Shown piece after piece: positions 55,041 through 63,646 of a DNA stretch of 64,000 nt. The notes under the pieces are model-generated. The model saw nothing but the letters and a program-made list of their open reading frames with translations, did not search any database and was not told where the DNA came from. The stretch lies in NCBI GenBank assembly GCA_002869855.2, contig NEWQ02000023.1, forward strand, positions 57,186 through 121,185. The letters run 5' to 3'. Source of the DNA: Nitrospira sp. CG24D (lineage in GTDB: Bacteria > Nitrospirota > Nitrospiria > Nitrospirales > Nitrospiraceae). The translations under genes were made by a program, and so were the position numbers. Numbering within the stretch: the stretch's first letter is position 1; every line of letters begins with the position of its first letter.

Positions 55041-56489
55041 TTACGATGCCTTCTTCGAAACCCGCTTCATGCCTTGCAATGCATCGACCACTTGCTCCAT
55101 CTTCATCCCGCGCGACGCCTTGACCAACACCACATCACCGGAAACCGCCATCGTTTTGACAGCTGCAGCCGCGGCTGCGGCATCGGGCAATTCCTGAACT
55201 CTTGCCGGCTCCATCCCCGCCCGGCGCGCACCTTCCGCCAGACCGCGCCCCAACGTCCCGCAAGCGATCAACTGCGAGATGCCCTGCTGCGCCACAAAGG
55301 CGCCGACCTCTTCGTGCATCCGCATCGCACCAGACCCGAGCTCCAGCATATCGCCCAGGACGGCGATGGTCTTCCGTCCCGCCCCGGATTGAGCCAGGAG
55401 CTGTACCGCCGCCTTCATCGACGCGGGGTTGGCGTTATAACAATCGTTGATCACGCGTACCCCGTGGCTCATGAGAACCTGCGACCGCATCGCGGCCGGA
55501 CGGAATCGGGAAAGCCCCTGCGCAATCACGGCACCGGATACGCCGAGCACCGTTCCGACCGCCGCGGCAGCCAAGGCATTCGTCACATTGTGGGAACCCT
55601 GCACCTTGATTCTCACGATGGTGTGACGAACCTTCCCCGGCAGGAGTAGCCGGAATATCGTCCCGTCCCGCCCGTCGGACTTTTCATGCAATGCCTGCAC
55701 ATCAGCTTTCGGCGAATACCCGAACGACACCACACGACATTGAGCTCGCGCCGCCAGGTAGTCGAAATACGGATCGTCGGCGTTCAGGATGGCGGTCCCG
55801 TCCGGAGGGAGGAGATCGAGCAACTCCGCCTTTGCCTGCGCCGATCCCTCCATGCTGCCGAAAAACTCCAGGTGATCCGGCCCGATATTCGTAATGATGC
55901 CGATAGTCGGGCGGGCGATTTCACACAGGCGCGTCGTCTGCCCAAGGTTATCGACACCCAGCTCGATGACGGCCGCTTCATGTCTGGCCGTCAATCTCAA
56001 GAGCGTGTGGGGGACTCCAATTCGATTATTGAAATTGCTTTCAGTCTTCAAGACCCGCCAACGCTGTCCCATCACGCTCGCAACCATTTCCTTCGTGGTG
56101 GTTTTCCCGTTGCTACCCGTCACGGCCACCAGCGGGATATCGAAACGGCTTCGGTGATGCGTCGCCAGCTGCTGATAGGCAAACAGCGGGTCCCGCACGC
56201 CCAGAATGAAGGGCGGAGACAACTTGGGCCCTGCCTTCAACAGGGCCGGAGGAACCACGTAGCTGTCCTGCACGATGGCGCCGACTGCACCCCGGGCCAT
56301 CGCCGCCGCCACATAGTCATGCCCGTCAAATCGATCACCGCGAATCGCGATGAACAGATCGCCGGCTCGGATCGCCCGCGAATCGAGGCTGAGCTGTCGG
56401 ATACGTTGCTTCGGCCATCGGGACGCATCGCCGGAAAGCATTTTCACGCTGATCACTTCTCGAAGTTCTTCGCCGGTAAAGAGCGGCAT
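55041..56489 (-). CDS. murF: UDP-N-acetylmuramoyl-tripeptide--D-alanyl-D-alanine ligase
   Basis: About 482 residues from ATG 56489 (MPLFTGEELREV), with TTAGGA upstream. ATG 56495 and 56531 are further options, the last overlapping murE. P-loop VTGSNGKTTTKEMVA. NIGPDHLEFFGSMEG, NDCYNANPASMKAAV and VLGDMLELG are MurF signatures. Adds the D-Ala-D-Ala made by Ddl. Confidence 0.96.
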   Translation of the reverse strand: MPLFTGEELREVISVKMLSGDASRWPKQRIRQLSLDSRAIRAGDLFIAIRGDRFDGHDYVAAAMARGAVGAIVQDSYVVPPALLKAGPKLSPPFILGVRDPLFAYQQLATHHRSRFDIPLVAVTGSNGKTTTKEMVASVMGQRWRVLKTESNFNNRIGVPHTLLRLTARHEAAVIELGVDNLGQTTRLCEIARPTIGIITNIGPDHLEFFGSMEGSAQAKAELLDLLPPDGTAILNADDPYFDYLAARAQCRVVSFGYSPKADVQALHEKSDGRDGTIFRLLLPGKVRHTIVRIKVQGSHNVTNALAAAAVGTVLGVSGAVIAQGLSRFRPAAMRSQVLMSHGVRVINDCYNANPASMKAAVQLLAQSGAGRKTIAVLGDMLELGSGAMRMHEEVGAFVAQQGISQLIACGTLGRGLAEGARRAGMEPARVQELPDAAAAAAAVKTMAVSGDVVLVKASRGMKMEQVVDALQGMKRVSKKAS

Positions 56490-56523
56490 GATCATCCTAA
56501 TCTGTGACAGGGCCCCGCTGGGA

Positions 56524-58029
56524 TCAGGCACAATTCGTCAACTCACGGATCGCATCACGGGCGACTTCACGATCGTCGAAGTGAAATTTCTTGGTCCCGA
56601 TAATCTGATAGTCTTCGTGTCCCTTCCCGGCAATGAGGACCATGTCGCCGGGCTGGGCTGCGCGTATGGCTGTCGCGATCGCTTCACGCCGATCGGCCAC
56701 CTTCTGATAGGTCACGTGCAACCGCTGTTGCAGCGCTTCCCGCACACCGACTTCCACTTCATCGAGAATCGACAGGGGATTTTCCGTGCGCGGATTGTCC
56801 GAGGTGAGAATGACCACGTCGCTCTGCTGAACGGCAGCACGTCCCATCTTGGGTCGCTTTCCGCGATCGCGATCCCCCCCGCATCCAAAGACCGTGATGA
56901 TCCGGCCTGCTTTCAATGCCTGCGCCGCCGTCAGCAACCGGACCAGCGCGTCTTCCGTGTGGGCATAATCCACTACGACGGTGAACGGTTGTCCGGCCAT
57001 CACGCGCTCGAATCGACCCGGCACATTGGTGACGCGGGTCACCGCCTGACGCACTTGGTCAACCGTAGCCCCTTCATGCAAGGCCACACCGATCGCCGCC
57101 AGCAGGTTGTAGACGTTGTGTTCTCCGACCAGATGGCTATCGACTGAGAATGTCCCGGCAGGCGTCGCCGCTATAAATGTAGTGCCGTTGAGAGAGAGCT
57201 GCACGTGCTCTGCTCGAAGGTCGGCCTTCGCCTTGATGCCATACGTCCACACCGGCACGGTGCAGAGGGATGCGATACGGGCGCCACTGAGATCGTCCAC
57301 ATTGACGATGGCCCGTTTGTTTGGTTTCTTGGCCCCGGTCAGTCCCGTAAAGAGCCTGAGCTTGGCCTGGAAATACTCTTCCATCGTCTTATGAAAATCG
57401 AGATGGTCCTGAGTCAGATTCGAAAACACGGCCACGTCATACTCACATCCGCTCACTCGATCCTGCGCCAGCGCATGCGACGACACTTCCATCACCGCCG
57501 CCGAGCATCCGCCCTCGACCATCCGCTTCAAAAGCTGCTGCAGTTCCAACGCGCCCGGAGTAGTGTGGGACGCCGGAATGATTTCGCTCCCGATTTGATA
57601 AGCGACGGTTCCGATCAACCCGACTCGCCCCCCAATCGCTTCCAGCAAGGCCTTGCAGACGTACGATGTCGTCGTTTTCCCATTCGTCCCGGTGATGCCG
57701 ATCATCCGCAGCCGTCCGGACGGATCGCCATAAAACCGGCTTCCCAAATACCCCAGCGCCTTCCGTGAATCCGCCACCCGGAGGTATGGGACATCAATCC
57801 CGGCAACCGCCTCATGCATAACCACGGCCGCCGCGCCAGATGTGAGAGCAGAGGAAATATAGCGGTGGCCATCGACTTGCTCGCCCTTGATGGCAACAAA
57901 CAAACTTCCTGCCTGCACGGCTCTGGAATCATCCGTGATCGCTGTCAGTGACACACGAAAGTCCCCTGCCTGATCAAGGACATCCACCTGCCCACGTAAT
58001 GACTGTGCTGCTTGTTCGAAGGTCATCAT
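56524..58029 (-). CDS. murE: UDP-N-acetylmuramoyl-L-alanyl-D-glutamate--2,6-diaminopimelate ligase
   Basis: 501 residues. P-loop GITGTNGKTTTSYV. The substrate-specificity motif DNPR (TSDNPRTENPLSI) indicates meso-diaminopimelate, so the wall is of the Gram-negative type. GRFERVMAGQPFTVVVDYAHT is typical. The start MMTFEQAAQSL occurs again, decayed, in the spacer upstream. Confidence 0.97.
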   Translation of the reverse strand: MMTFEQAAQSLRGQVDVLDQAGDFRVSLTAITDDSRAVQAGSLFVAIKGEQVDGHRYISSALTSGAAAVVMHEAVAGIDVPYLRVADSRKALGYLGSRFYGDPSGRLRMIGITGTNGKTTTSYVCKALLEAIGGRVGLIGTVAYQIGSEIIPASHTTPGALELQQLLKRMVEGGCSAAVMEVSSHALAQDRVSGCEYDVAVFSNLTQDHLDFHKTMEEYFQAKLRLFTGLTGAKKPNKRAIVNVDDLSGARIASLCTVPVWTYGIKAKADLRAEHVQLSLNGTTFIAATPAGTFSVDSHLVGEHNVYNLLAAIGVALHEGATVDQVRQAVTRVTNVPGRFERVMAGQPFTVVVDYAHTEDALVRLLTAAQALKAGRIITVFGCGGDRDRGKRPKMGRAAVQQSDVVILTSDNPRTENPLSILDEVEVGVREALQQRLHVTYQKVADRREAIATAIRAAQPGDMVLIAGKGHEDYQIIGTKKFHFDDREVARDAIRELTNCA

Positions 58030-58042
58030 CCTGTTACTCGAC

Positions 58043-58129
58043 CTACCGACGGTTTGCCGCCATAGCCAGCTTGACCGGCTCGTCCGACGAGACTCTGAGA
58101 TAATTCAGTACCTGCTCACCCACGCATCG
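58043..58129 (-). pseudogene. Relic copy of the ftsI 3' end
   Basis: Read on the minus strand it ends RCVGEQVLNYLRVSSDEP then VKLAMAANRR and stop. The true FtsI C-terminus is RRVGEQVLNYLGVSSDEP then VKLAMAANRR. Only this 3' fragment exists, with no start. It is a by-product of the tandem duplication. Confidence 0.85.
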
Positions 58130-58209
58130 CAAACAAGAGCGGCAAATGGTCCCGCCTCAGGATTCACCTCGGGGCTCAACGACTCAGCCACTTGCCCTAA
58201 AGTCATCAT
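58105..58209 (-). pseudogene. Relic copy of the murE 5' end (34-codon frame)
   Basis: The frame begins MMTLGQVAESL, matching the MurE start MMTFEQAAQSL, then runs out of frame through the relic ftsI sequence to a stop. It starts 13 bases after the real ftsI stop. Probably non-functional, although it could be translated by reinitiation after ftsI. Confidence 0.75.
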
Positions 58210-58222
58210 CGTGCCATTTGCA

Positions 58223-59941
58223 CTACCGACGGTTTGCCGCCATGGCCAGCTTGACCGGCTCGTCCGATGAAACGCCGAGATAGTTCAGCACCTGTTCGCC
58301 CACGCGGCGAAACACGGGAGCGGCAATGGTCCCACCCCAGGATTCACCCTGAGGTTCGTCGATCACCACGATCATCACCAAGCGGGGATTGTCGGCAGGA
58401 ACAAAGCCGACAAAGGATCCGACGAACAATGTGGACGAATAGGCGCCGGTGCGCGGATCGATCTTCTGCGCCGTGCCCGTTTTGCCGGCCACTCTGAATC
58501 CCGGGATTGCGGCTTTTGCCCCGGTCCCATCCGTCACAACACCTTCAAGAATCGATGTCACCGTCCGCGCGGTTTCGGGAGACACCACCCGACGCTTCAC
58601 CTGCGGGAGAATCTGCCGGAGAGCTTTTCCCTGCGCATCGCGCACCTCGGACACCACATAGGGCTTCATCAACACGCCACCGTTCGCCAAGGCCGCCACG
58701 GCGGACACCATCTGAATCGGCGTGACTCCGATTTCCTGTCCCATCGAAATTGATGCCAATGACCGGCGCCCCCATTCTCTGGGATGCTTGACCAAGCCGC
58801 CAGCTTCACCTGGAAGATCAATCTCCGTCTTCTGCCCGAACCCGAACGCCTGCAGATACCGATAGAGACGCTGATCGCCAAGCGCCATCCCGGTTTTGGC
58901 TGCACCGATGTTGCTCGACTTCTGAATCACCTGCGCAAACGTCATCCACCCAAGCTTTTCGTGGTCATGGATCACCGTATTCGCAATCGCCATCCGTCCA
59001 TTTTCGCCGTACAGCATCGTGCTCGGTTTCATCACTTTCTCTTCAAGCGCCGCAGCCGCCACGAGCGCCTTCATCGTCGAACCGGGCTCGTAGGCATCCG
59101 TCAACGCCCGATTTCTCCAACGATCCGCCGTAAGAGAAGCCACGGCATTCGGATCAAACCGGGGGCTGATCGCCAGCGCGAGCACGGCACCGGTCTGAGG
59201 GTCGAGCACGATAACGGTGCCTGATTTCGCGCGTGCCTTGGTGACTGCTTCTTCTAATTCTTTTTCAGCGATGTACTGAATCACTTCGTCGATCGTGATG
59301 ACCAAGCTATGACCGGCAGCGGGGACTTGCTCGGCTTGCCCTTTCGGGAACACCGTCCGGCCCATGGCATCGCGCTGCAGAATCACGACTCGCTTCTCGC
59401 CATGGAGCTGAGACTCATACCGCCGCTCGATCCCCTCAAGCCCTTCTCCGTCCATCCCGGCAAATCCCAATACATGAGCCAGGAGCGGACCCTTGGGATA
59501 GAATCGCCGGCCTTCCATCACCAGCCCAATCCCCTCCATCGGCATATGCTCGAGACGGTGCCCCTGTTCAGGATCCAGCTTCCTGGCCAGCCACACGAAA
59601 CTGCGGTCCTGCCGCAGCTTCTTCTCCAATTCATCGGTTCGAACATGCAGGACCGGCGAGAGAGACCGGGCCGTCTTAGCAGGACTTTCGAGGGCGGTAG
59701 GAATGCCGAACACGGAGGGCACTTCCATATTCATGGCGAGCACTTTGCCGTGGCGATCCACAACGGTCCCTCGAGCCCCCTCCAGGGACACAGTCTTCTG
59801 ATGTTGACGGTCAGCCTTGGCCGTGAGCTCAGCCGCCTGCAATACTTGCAGACTCACCAACCGAAACAGCACCACCGCAAACCCGCAGAGCATCACCAGC
59901 AGCAACACATACCGTCGGGCCCGTGACGGCGAACCAGTCAC
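58223..59941 (-). CDS. ftsI: Septal peptidoglycan transpeptidase FtsI (penicillin-binding protein)
   Basis: 572 residues from GTG 59941, sharing a base with the ftsL stop (TAGTG). One N-terminal TM helix (about 11-33), a dimerisation domain (GARGTVVDRHGKVLAMN), and a transpeptidase domain with SxxK at Ser288-Lys291 (GSTMK), SxN at 342-344 (SSN) and KTG at 487-489. No PASTA domains. Cross-links septal wall with FtsW. Confidence 0.96.
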   Translation of the reverse strand: MTGSPSRARRYVLLLVMLCGFAVVLFRLVSLQVLQAAELTAKADRQHQKTVSLEGARGTVVDRHGKVLAMNMEVPSVFGIPTALESPAKTARSLSPVLHVRTDELEKKLRQDRSFVWLARKLDPEQGHRLEHMPMEGIGLVMEGRRFYPKGPLLAHVLGFAGMDGEGLEGIERRYESQLHGEKRVVILQRDAMGRTVFPKGQAEQVPAAGHSLVITIDEVIQYIAEKELEEAVTKARAKSGTVIVLDPQTGAVLALAISPRFDPNAVASLTADRWRNRALTDAYEPGSTMKALVAAAALEEKVMKPSTMLYGENGRMAIANTVIHDHEKLGWMTFAQVIQKSSNIGAAKTGMALGDQRLYRYLQAFGFGQKTEIDLPGEAGGLVKHPREWGRRSLASISMGQEIGVTPIQMVSAVAALANGGVLMKPYVVSEVRDAQGKALRQILPQVKRRVVSPETARTVTSILEGVVTDGTGAKAAIPGFRVAGKTGTAQKIDPRTGAYSSTLFVGSFVGFVPADNPRLVMIVVIDEPQGESWGGTIAAPVFRRVGEQVLNYLGVSSDEPVKLAMAANRR

Positions 59942-60264
59942 TATCGCCTCCCGTTCAACACATCGTTCCTGGCAATCCGCAGTTCCACCGCGGATGCAGG
60001 CGAGTCCTTCGGCTTCGATTGAACCATCACGACCTGACCAGGCTGCGGCAAGCTCATGCCGAATTTTTCCGTGGCGACTTTGGCAATCCGATCGGGCGAA
60101 CTCAGCGCTGAGAATCTCACCTTCAGCTCATCGCGCTCGCGCTCCAACACCACCTTTTCATGCTTCAACCGCTCAACCTGGTAACCCAGGCGCACCATAT
60201 CCACCCGCTCCCACACAAAGACGAAGACGAGACACAACCCGGCCGTCACTGCCAGCATTTTCAT
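59941..60264 (-). CDS. ftsL: Cell division protein FtsL
   Basis: 107 residues from ATG 60264, an ATGA overlap with rsmH; a longer frame upstream lies within rsmH. One TM helix (LAVTAGLCLVFVFVW), then a periplasmic coiled coil (YQVERLKHEKVVLERERDELKVR) and the FtsL-type ending SSPDRIAKVATEKFGM. Acts with FtsQ/FtsB. Sequence is weakly conserved, but position and topology are decisive. Confidence 0.9.
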   Translation of the reverse strand: MKMLAVTAGLCLVFVFVWERVDMVRLGYQVERLKHEKVVLERERDELKVRFSALSSPDRIAKVATEKFGMSLPQPGQVVMVQSKPKDSPASAVELRIARNDVLNGRR

Positions 60265-61205
60265 TGGCCATACTCCTTCGACAGGCGCTCGGCGACCCGC
60301 AATTTGGCGCTTCGTGCGCGCGGATTCGCCTGACACTCGGCTTCGGATGGAACTTGAGGCTTCTTGGTTAACACCACTACCTTTTGATGCGGCCGCTCCG
60401 CCAATGCACGAAACGTATGCTTCACGATCCGGTCTTCAAGGGAATGAAACGAAATGACGGCAATGCGGCCGCCGGGCCGCAACATGTCGACCGCATCGCG
60501 GATCGCCGGTTCAAGCACATCCAACTCTCGATTGACGGCAATGCGAAGCGCCTGAAACGTCCTCGTCGCACAATGAATACGCCCGTGCCGATACGCGGCA
60601 GGAACGGATTCCTTGATGACCGTCGTCAGCTCTTGCGTCGACGCCAGCGCTTTCCGTTCACGCGCACGAACAATCGCGCGCGCAATACGCCGGGAGAATC
60701 GCTCCTCGCCATACTGGAAAATGAGATCCGCCAATTCAGACTCGGGCAACGAATTCACTAACTCTCCAGCCGTCACACCCGTCGATTGATCCATGCGCAT
60801 GTCGAGTGGTCCGTCTTCCTGAAAACTGAATCCTCGATTCGAGTCGTCCAACTGTGGCGAAGACACACCAAGATCCAACAGGGCGCCGTCGATCGCTGGG
60901 ATATCGACATTCCGTAACAACTGCTTCACCTCAACAAAGTCTCCCTTGAGCAGAATTGCGCGACCGCCAAACCTGGCAAGACGGGCTCGTGAATAGGTAA
61001 GCGCCTCCTCATCCCGATCGATCCCGATAAGGATGGATCCATCCCCTGCCCTTTCAAGCAGCCGTTCGCCATGCCCACCATATCCCACCGTACCGTCAAC
61101 AAAAGTCTTCGATCTGTCTGTAACGAGCCAAGCTGTTATTTCATCAAGAAAAACGGAAACATGCCTCGATCTGCTCGATGATTTATCTCCACCACTTATA
61201 TCCAC
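60261..61205 (-). CDS. rsmH: 16S rRNA (cytosine(1402)-N4)-methyltransferase
   Basis: I place the start at GTG 61205 (314 residues, the normal family length). The frame is open to ATG 61265, but that stretch contains the strong promoter at 61226-61253. SAM-binding motif VDGTVGYGGHGERLLERAG; FQEDGPLDMRMDQSTG; FRALRIAVNRELDVLEPAI; VISFHSLEDRIVKHTF. First gene of the dcw cluster. No mraZ lies immediately upstream. Confidence 0.95.
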   Translation of the reverse strand: MDISGGDKSSSRSRHVSVFLDEITAWLVTDRSKTFVDGTVGYGGHGERLLERAGDGSILIGIDRDEEALTYSRARLARFGGRAILLKGDFVEVKQLLRNVDIPAIDGALLDLGVSSPQLDDSNRGFSFQEDGPLDMRMDQSTGVTAGELVNSLPESELADLIFQYGEERFSRRIARAIVRARERKALASTQELTTVIKESVPAAYRHGRIHCATRTFQALRIAVNRELDVLEPAIRDAVDMLRPGGRIAVISFHSLEDRIVKHTFRALAERPHQKVVVLTKKPQVPSEAECQANPRARSAKLRVAERLSKEYGQ

Positions 61206-61532
61206 TTTCCCCCACTTGGAGGCCGAGTATACTCCCGTTGAACTCCTTGTCAATAGCAAATTCATGGACTTAGATGATCGAGAGTGCTTGCGGAAATTCG
61301 CTCTATTTTTCAGAGAGGACGGTCACTTTGGAGGGTACTCATCAAGGCTGTCACACCCCCGGTATCTTCATATTTCCGAGGCTCGAAGTGCCTCGCCCCC
61401 CCGATCCAAGAGATTTCTTAATGTAGATTCGCAAACCGCGTTCTTACACGATCACACAATGACTCAAGGGATGAAGCATTCTAATGGCGCAGATTCGTTG
61501 ACTTTGTCGGATCTTGAGGTGAAAATCCTTTT
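61206..61532. other. Intergenic control region between the dcw cluster and a divergent secreted-protein gene
   Basis: This 327-base stretch holds the dcw promoter (61226-61253) and a perfect six-base-pair hairpin at 61377-61395 (CGAGGC, seven-base loop, GCCTCG). It is locally AT-richer than the genes. I see no MraZ-type direct repeats and no convincing plus-strand promoter for the gene at 61533. A plus-strand open frame through it has no recognisable protein and is not annotated. Confidence 0.6.
61226..61253 (-). promoter_or_regulatory. Strong predicted sigma70 promoter of the dcw cluster
   Basis: TTGACA (61253-61248), a 16-base spacer, TATACT (61231-61226). The -35 matches fully and the -10 five of six, the best promoter in the window. 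Transcription would start near 61219, leaving a leader of about 14 bases with GTGGGGG before GTG 61205. Confidence 0.7.
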
Positions 61533-62564
61533 ATGACTCTTACCACCCGCAACAACTTCCTAATCAGCATCCTTACACTGCCTTTTCTCGCAGCTCCCCT
61601 TACCCCGGCTCCTCCTGCCGGTGCGGCGCCGCTTCTTGAGTTTTGCGAACACAGCTCTGCTGATCAGCAGTTGAGAGCCTCAAAAGGCACCGCTGGCTGC
61701 GTCCCATTGGTGGAAAAGAAAGATCCGCCGGCATCAGACGCCCGCCCGCCTCAAGAGTCGACACGTCAGATGAAGATCGAAGACCTGCAGCAGGAAGCCA
61801 CCACTTTTTTGCAGAAGTACAATCAGTTTCTTGAGTGCTGCCGGACCGATTTGGCAGAACTCCAATCAGTCGAAGAGCTCGGCAATGACGTTAATGAATT
61901 GCTGACCATGGCCCAAGCAGGCCTATTCAGTGAACATATGAAGCTCAGGGGATGGACCATCGCGGAACTTCTTCCGCCAGTCGCCAAAGCGCGCGCAGAT
62001 CTGAAGCGGTTGCATACCAAACTGGAAACGATCGGTAATGCACGAAACCAACTCGGCCAACTCGACTATGAATCAGCGGCAAAGGAATCGCGCCGCATTC
62101 AAGAGCTGGAGGATTCTATCCAGAAAGACTTCCAGACCCGCTCCCTTCCGGCAGGCCCGAAAACAGGAACCGGTATTGGAGCCGGCTCAACCGCTGGTAC
62201 GAGCATCGGGAAAACTCCAAGATCCGGAGCGGACATCGGATCCGGCGGCTCACAGGGAGGAGATGTCGGAGCATCGCCGCGAAGCGGAGCAAACATCGGC
62301 GCCAGCGGACCAACCGGCTTTGACATCGGGGCGACAGGCCGCGCAGGAGCGAATATCGGTGAGTCTCGTTTGAATTCAGATCAATCCGCAGTCGGATCAA
62401 GCTTGCAGCAGTCCACGGTAGGATCGAGCATCGGCGATACGACCGTCGGATCGAGCCTGGGCCAATCGACCATTGGGTCCAGCTTGAGCGACACCTCTAT
62501 CGGTTCATCACTAGGCGGATCTTCCGTCGGATCAAGCCTGCAGAATCGCGGCACCAATCGTTGA
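61533..62564 (+). CDS. Secreted protein with coiled-coil middle and Gly/Ser-rich periodic repeat tail
   Basis: 343 residues; GAGGTG lies 11 bases before ATG. Signal peptide (FLISILTLPFLAAPLTPAPPAGA). Residues 80-200 are helical with two adjacent Cys (ECC, 102-103). From 211 the chain is strictly periodic: seven decapeptides of pattern xGxxIGxxxx (211-280), then six nonapeptides of pattern xVGSSLxxx (286-339). Such regular Ile/Val-Gly spacing suggests a beta-solenoid or an extended surface fibre. Not a family I recognise. Divergent from the dcw cluster, convergent with the next gene. Confidence 0.8.
   Translation: MTLTTRNNFLISILTLPFLAAPLTPAPPAGAAPLLEFCEHSSADQQLRASKGTAGCVPLVEKKDPPASDARPPQESTRQMKIEDLQQEATTFLQKYNQFLECCRTDLAELQSVEELGNDVNELLTMAQAGLFSEHMKLRGWTIAELLPPVAKARADLKRLHTKLETIGNARNQLGQLDYESAAKESRRIQELEDSIQKDFQTRSLPAGPKTGTGIGAGSTAGTSIGKTPRSGADIGSGGSQGGDVGASPRSGANIGASGPTGFDIGATGRAGANIGESRLNSDQSAVGSSLQQSTVGSSIGDTTVGSSLGQSTIGSSLSDTSIGSSLGGSSVGSSLQNRGTNR
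62163..62372 (+). repeat. Seven in-frame 30-base repeats (decapeptide array)
   Basis: Encodes TGTGIGAGST, AGTSIGKTPR, SGADIGSGGS, QGGDVGASPR, SGANIGASGP, TGFDIGATGR and AGANIGESRL, one per 30 bases with no slippage. Gly at position 2 and Ile/Val-Gly at positions 5-6 are invariant; other positions vary, so selection seems to act on the protein. Confidence 0.9.
62388..62549 (+). repeat. Six in-frame 27-base repeats (nonapeptide array)
   Basis: Encodes AVGSSLQQS, TVGSSIGDT, TVGSSLGQS, TIGSSLSDT, SIGSSLGGS and SVGSSLQNR in perfect register. The GSS core is invariant, with Val/Ile before it and Leu/Ile after it. The nucleotide repeats are also similar (GTCGGATC-type cores), suggesting recent expansion. 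Confidence 0.9.
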
Positions 62565-62587
62565 CGTTCTCATTTCCCTCGCAGCAA

Positions 62588-63616
62588 TCATGGCCGCATC
62601 TCATTCCCGGCGTACAACGGCGGCATCGACTCCCATGTCTCTCCCGCATCTTTGCTCCGATACAACCCGCTCCCGTTCGTCCCGGCATAGAACAGTTTCG
62701 GATCTGACGGGCTCTGCGCAATCGTCCTGATATTGGTCGTGGCAAATCCGCTGTTGATTGAGGTCCACGTTGCACCGCCGTCTTCACTGCGATGTACACC
62801 ATCGCGCCCTGTAATATAGATCACCCCTTTGCGTGCCCGATCGAGCATCATCGCAATGATCATCTGATCCGCCAGCGACTCCCCGATCCGCTTCCACGAA
62901 GCAGCTGCATCGGTCGTTTTGTAGAGGCCGGCGAGCGTCGCCGCATAGACCGTATCCGGCTCGTAGGGATCGACCAGCACCGACGTCACATTCAAGGCCC
63001 GCGACGTCTTCACCATGTCCGCGGGCACCAGCCCGTTGTTCACTTTTTCCCAATGTCCCGCCTGATCGATCGACTTGTACACGCCTCCGCTCGTCCCCGC
63101 GTAGAGAATCGCCGGGCGCGTCTGATCCATACCTAACGTAACCACCATCAGCACTTCCTTCATGCCCTCCATCTTCTTCGACCAATTCTCACCGCCGTTC
63201 TTGGTCTCAAACACACCCATCGTAGTGGCAATGAAAATGTGCTGATAGTCGGCTGGATCGAAGACGAACTGATTCACCACCGACGTAATGGTGGCGTCAT
63301 CCAGCCCGGAGCGCATCGACACCCATCGCTGCCCGCCGTCGTGGCTCTTGAAGACCGCATCGCCTTTCGTCCCCGCATACACCGTCGCGGGATAGGCTGG
63401 ATCGATCGCCATCGAGATCACGCGTGAGTGACTCATCCCCTTCGATAGATTCGTCCAGGTCTGTCCGGCGTCACGCGTCTTATAGATGTAGTCGTTCGTC
63501 GCAACATAGATGATGTCGGGATTCTTGGGATGAAGCTGGAGCACGACAATGGGATCGCTGCGATTGCAGCCGATGAGAGAAACAAGAAGCAGCAGCAGGG
63601 AGAGGATTCGTTTCAT
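62588..63616 (-). CDS. Lipoprotein with seven Asp-box (BNR/sortilin-like) repeats
   Basis: 342 residues from ATG 63616. Signal peptide with lipobox (LLLLVSLIGC, Cys17), so lipid-anchored. Seven Asp-box-like turns occur in succession: TRDAGQTW, SHDGGQRW, TKNGGENW, SIDQAGHW, TTDAAASW, SEDGGATW and SKDAGETW. They alternate with strands such as IIYVATNDYIYK and ILYAGTSGGVYK. This predicts a seven-bladed beta-propeller like the YCF48/VPS10-type folds. Role unknown; no catalytic residues of sialidases were recognised. Confidence 0.85.
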   Translation of the reverse strand: MKRILSLLLLLVSLIGCNRSDPIVVLQLHPKNPDIIYVATNDYIYKTRDAGQTWTNLSKGMSHSRVISMAIDPAYPATVYAGTKGDAVFKSHDGGQRWVSMRSGLDDATITSVVNQFVFDPADYQHIFIATTMGVFETKNGGENWSKKMEGMKEVLMVVTLGMDQTRPAILYAGTSGGVYKSIDQAGHWEKVNNGLVPADMVKTSRALNVTSVLVDPYEPDTVYAATLAGLYKTTDAAASWKRIGESLADQMIIAMMLDRARKGVIYITGRDGVHRSEDGGATWTSINSGFATTNIRTIAQSPSDPKLFYAGTNGSGLYRSKDAGETWESMPPLYAGNEMRP

Positions 63617-63646
63617 GAGACGGAGGCGGAAAGGCACGCCACCTCC

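Larger units (their letters stand above)
58021..58315. repeat. Imperfect tandem duplication (180-base period) at the ftsI/murE junction
   Basis: Bases 58021-58135 align with 58201-58315 at a constant offset of 180. In the first 60 aligned positions 51 are identical. Similarity extends weakly leftward into the murE 5' codons (58001-58020 against 58181-58200). The unit is the start of murE plus the short spacer plus the last 28 or so codons of ftsI. It explains why this junction has a 193-base gap while its neighbours are nearly gapless. Confidence 0.9.

Noticed and set aside
61033..61536. Plus-strand frame running from inside rsmH to the secreted repeat-protein gene
   Set aside because: It overlaps the rsmH 5' region and the dcw promoter, has no recognisable domain and no ribosome-binding site.
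62163..62549. CRISPR-like or non-coding tandem repeat
   Set aside because: Periods of 30 and 27 bases stay exactly in frame and encode regular peptides; there are no unique spacers.
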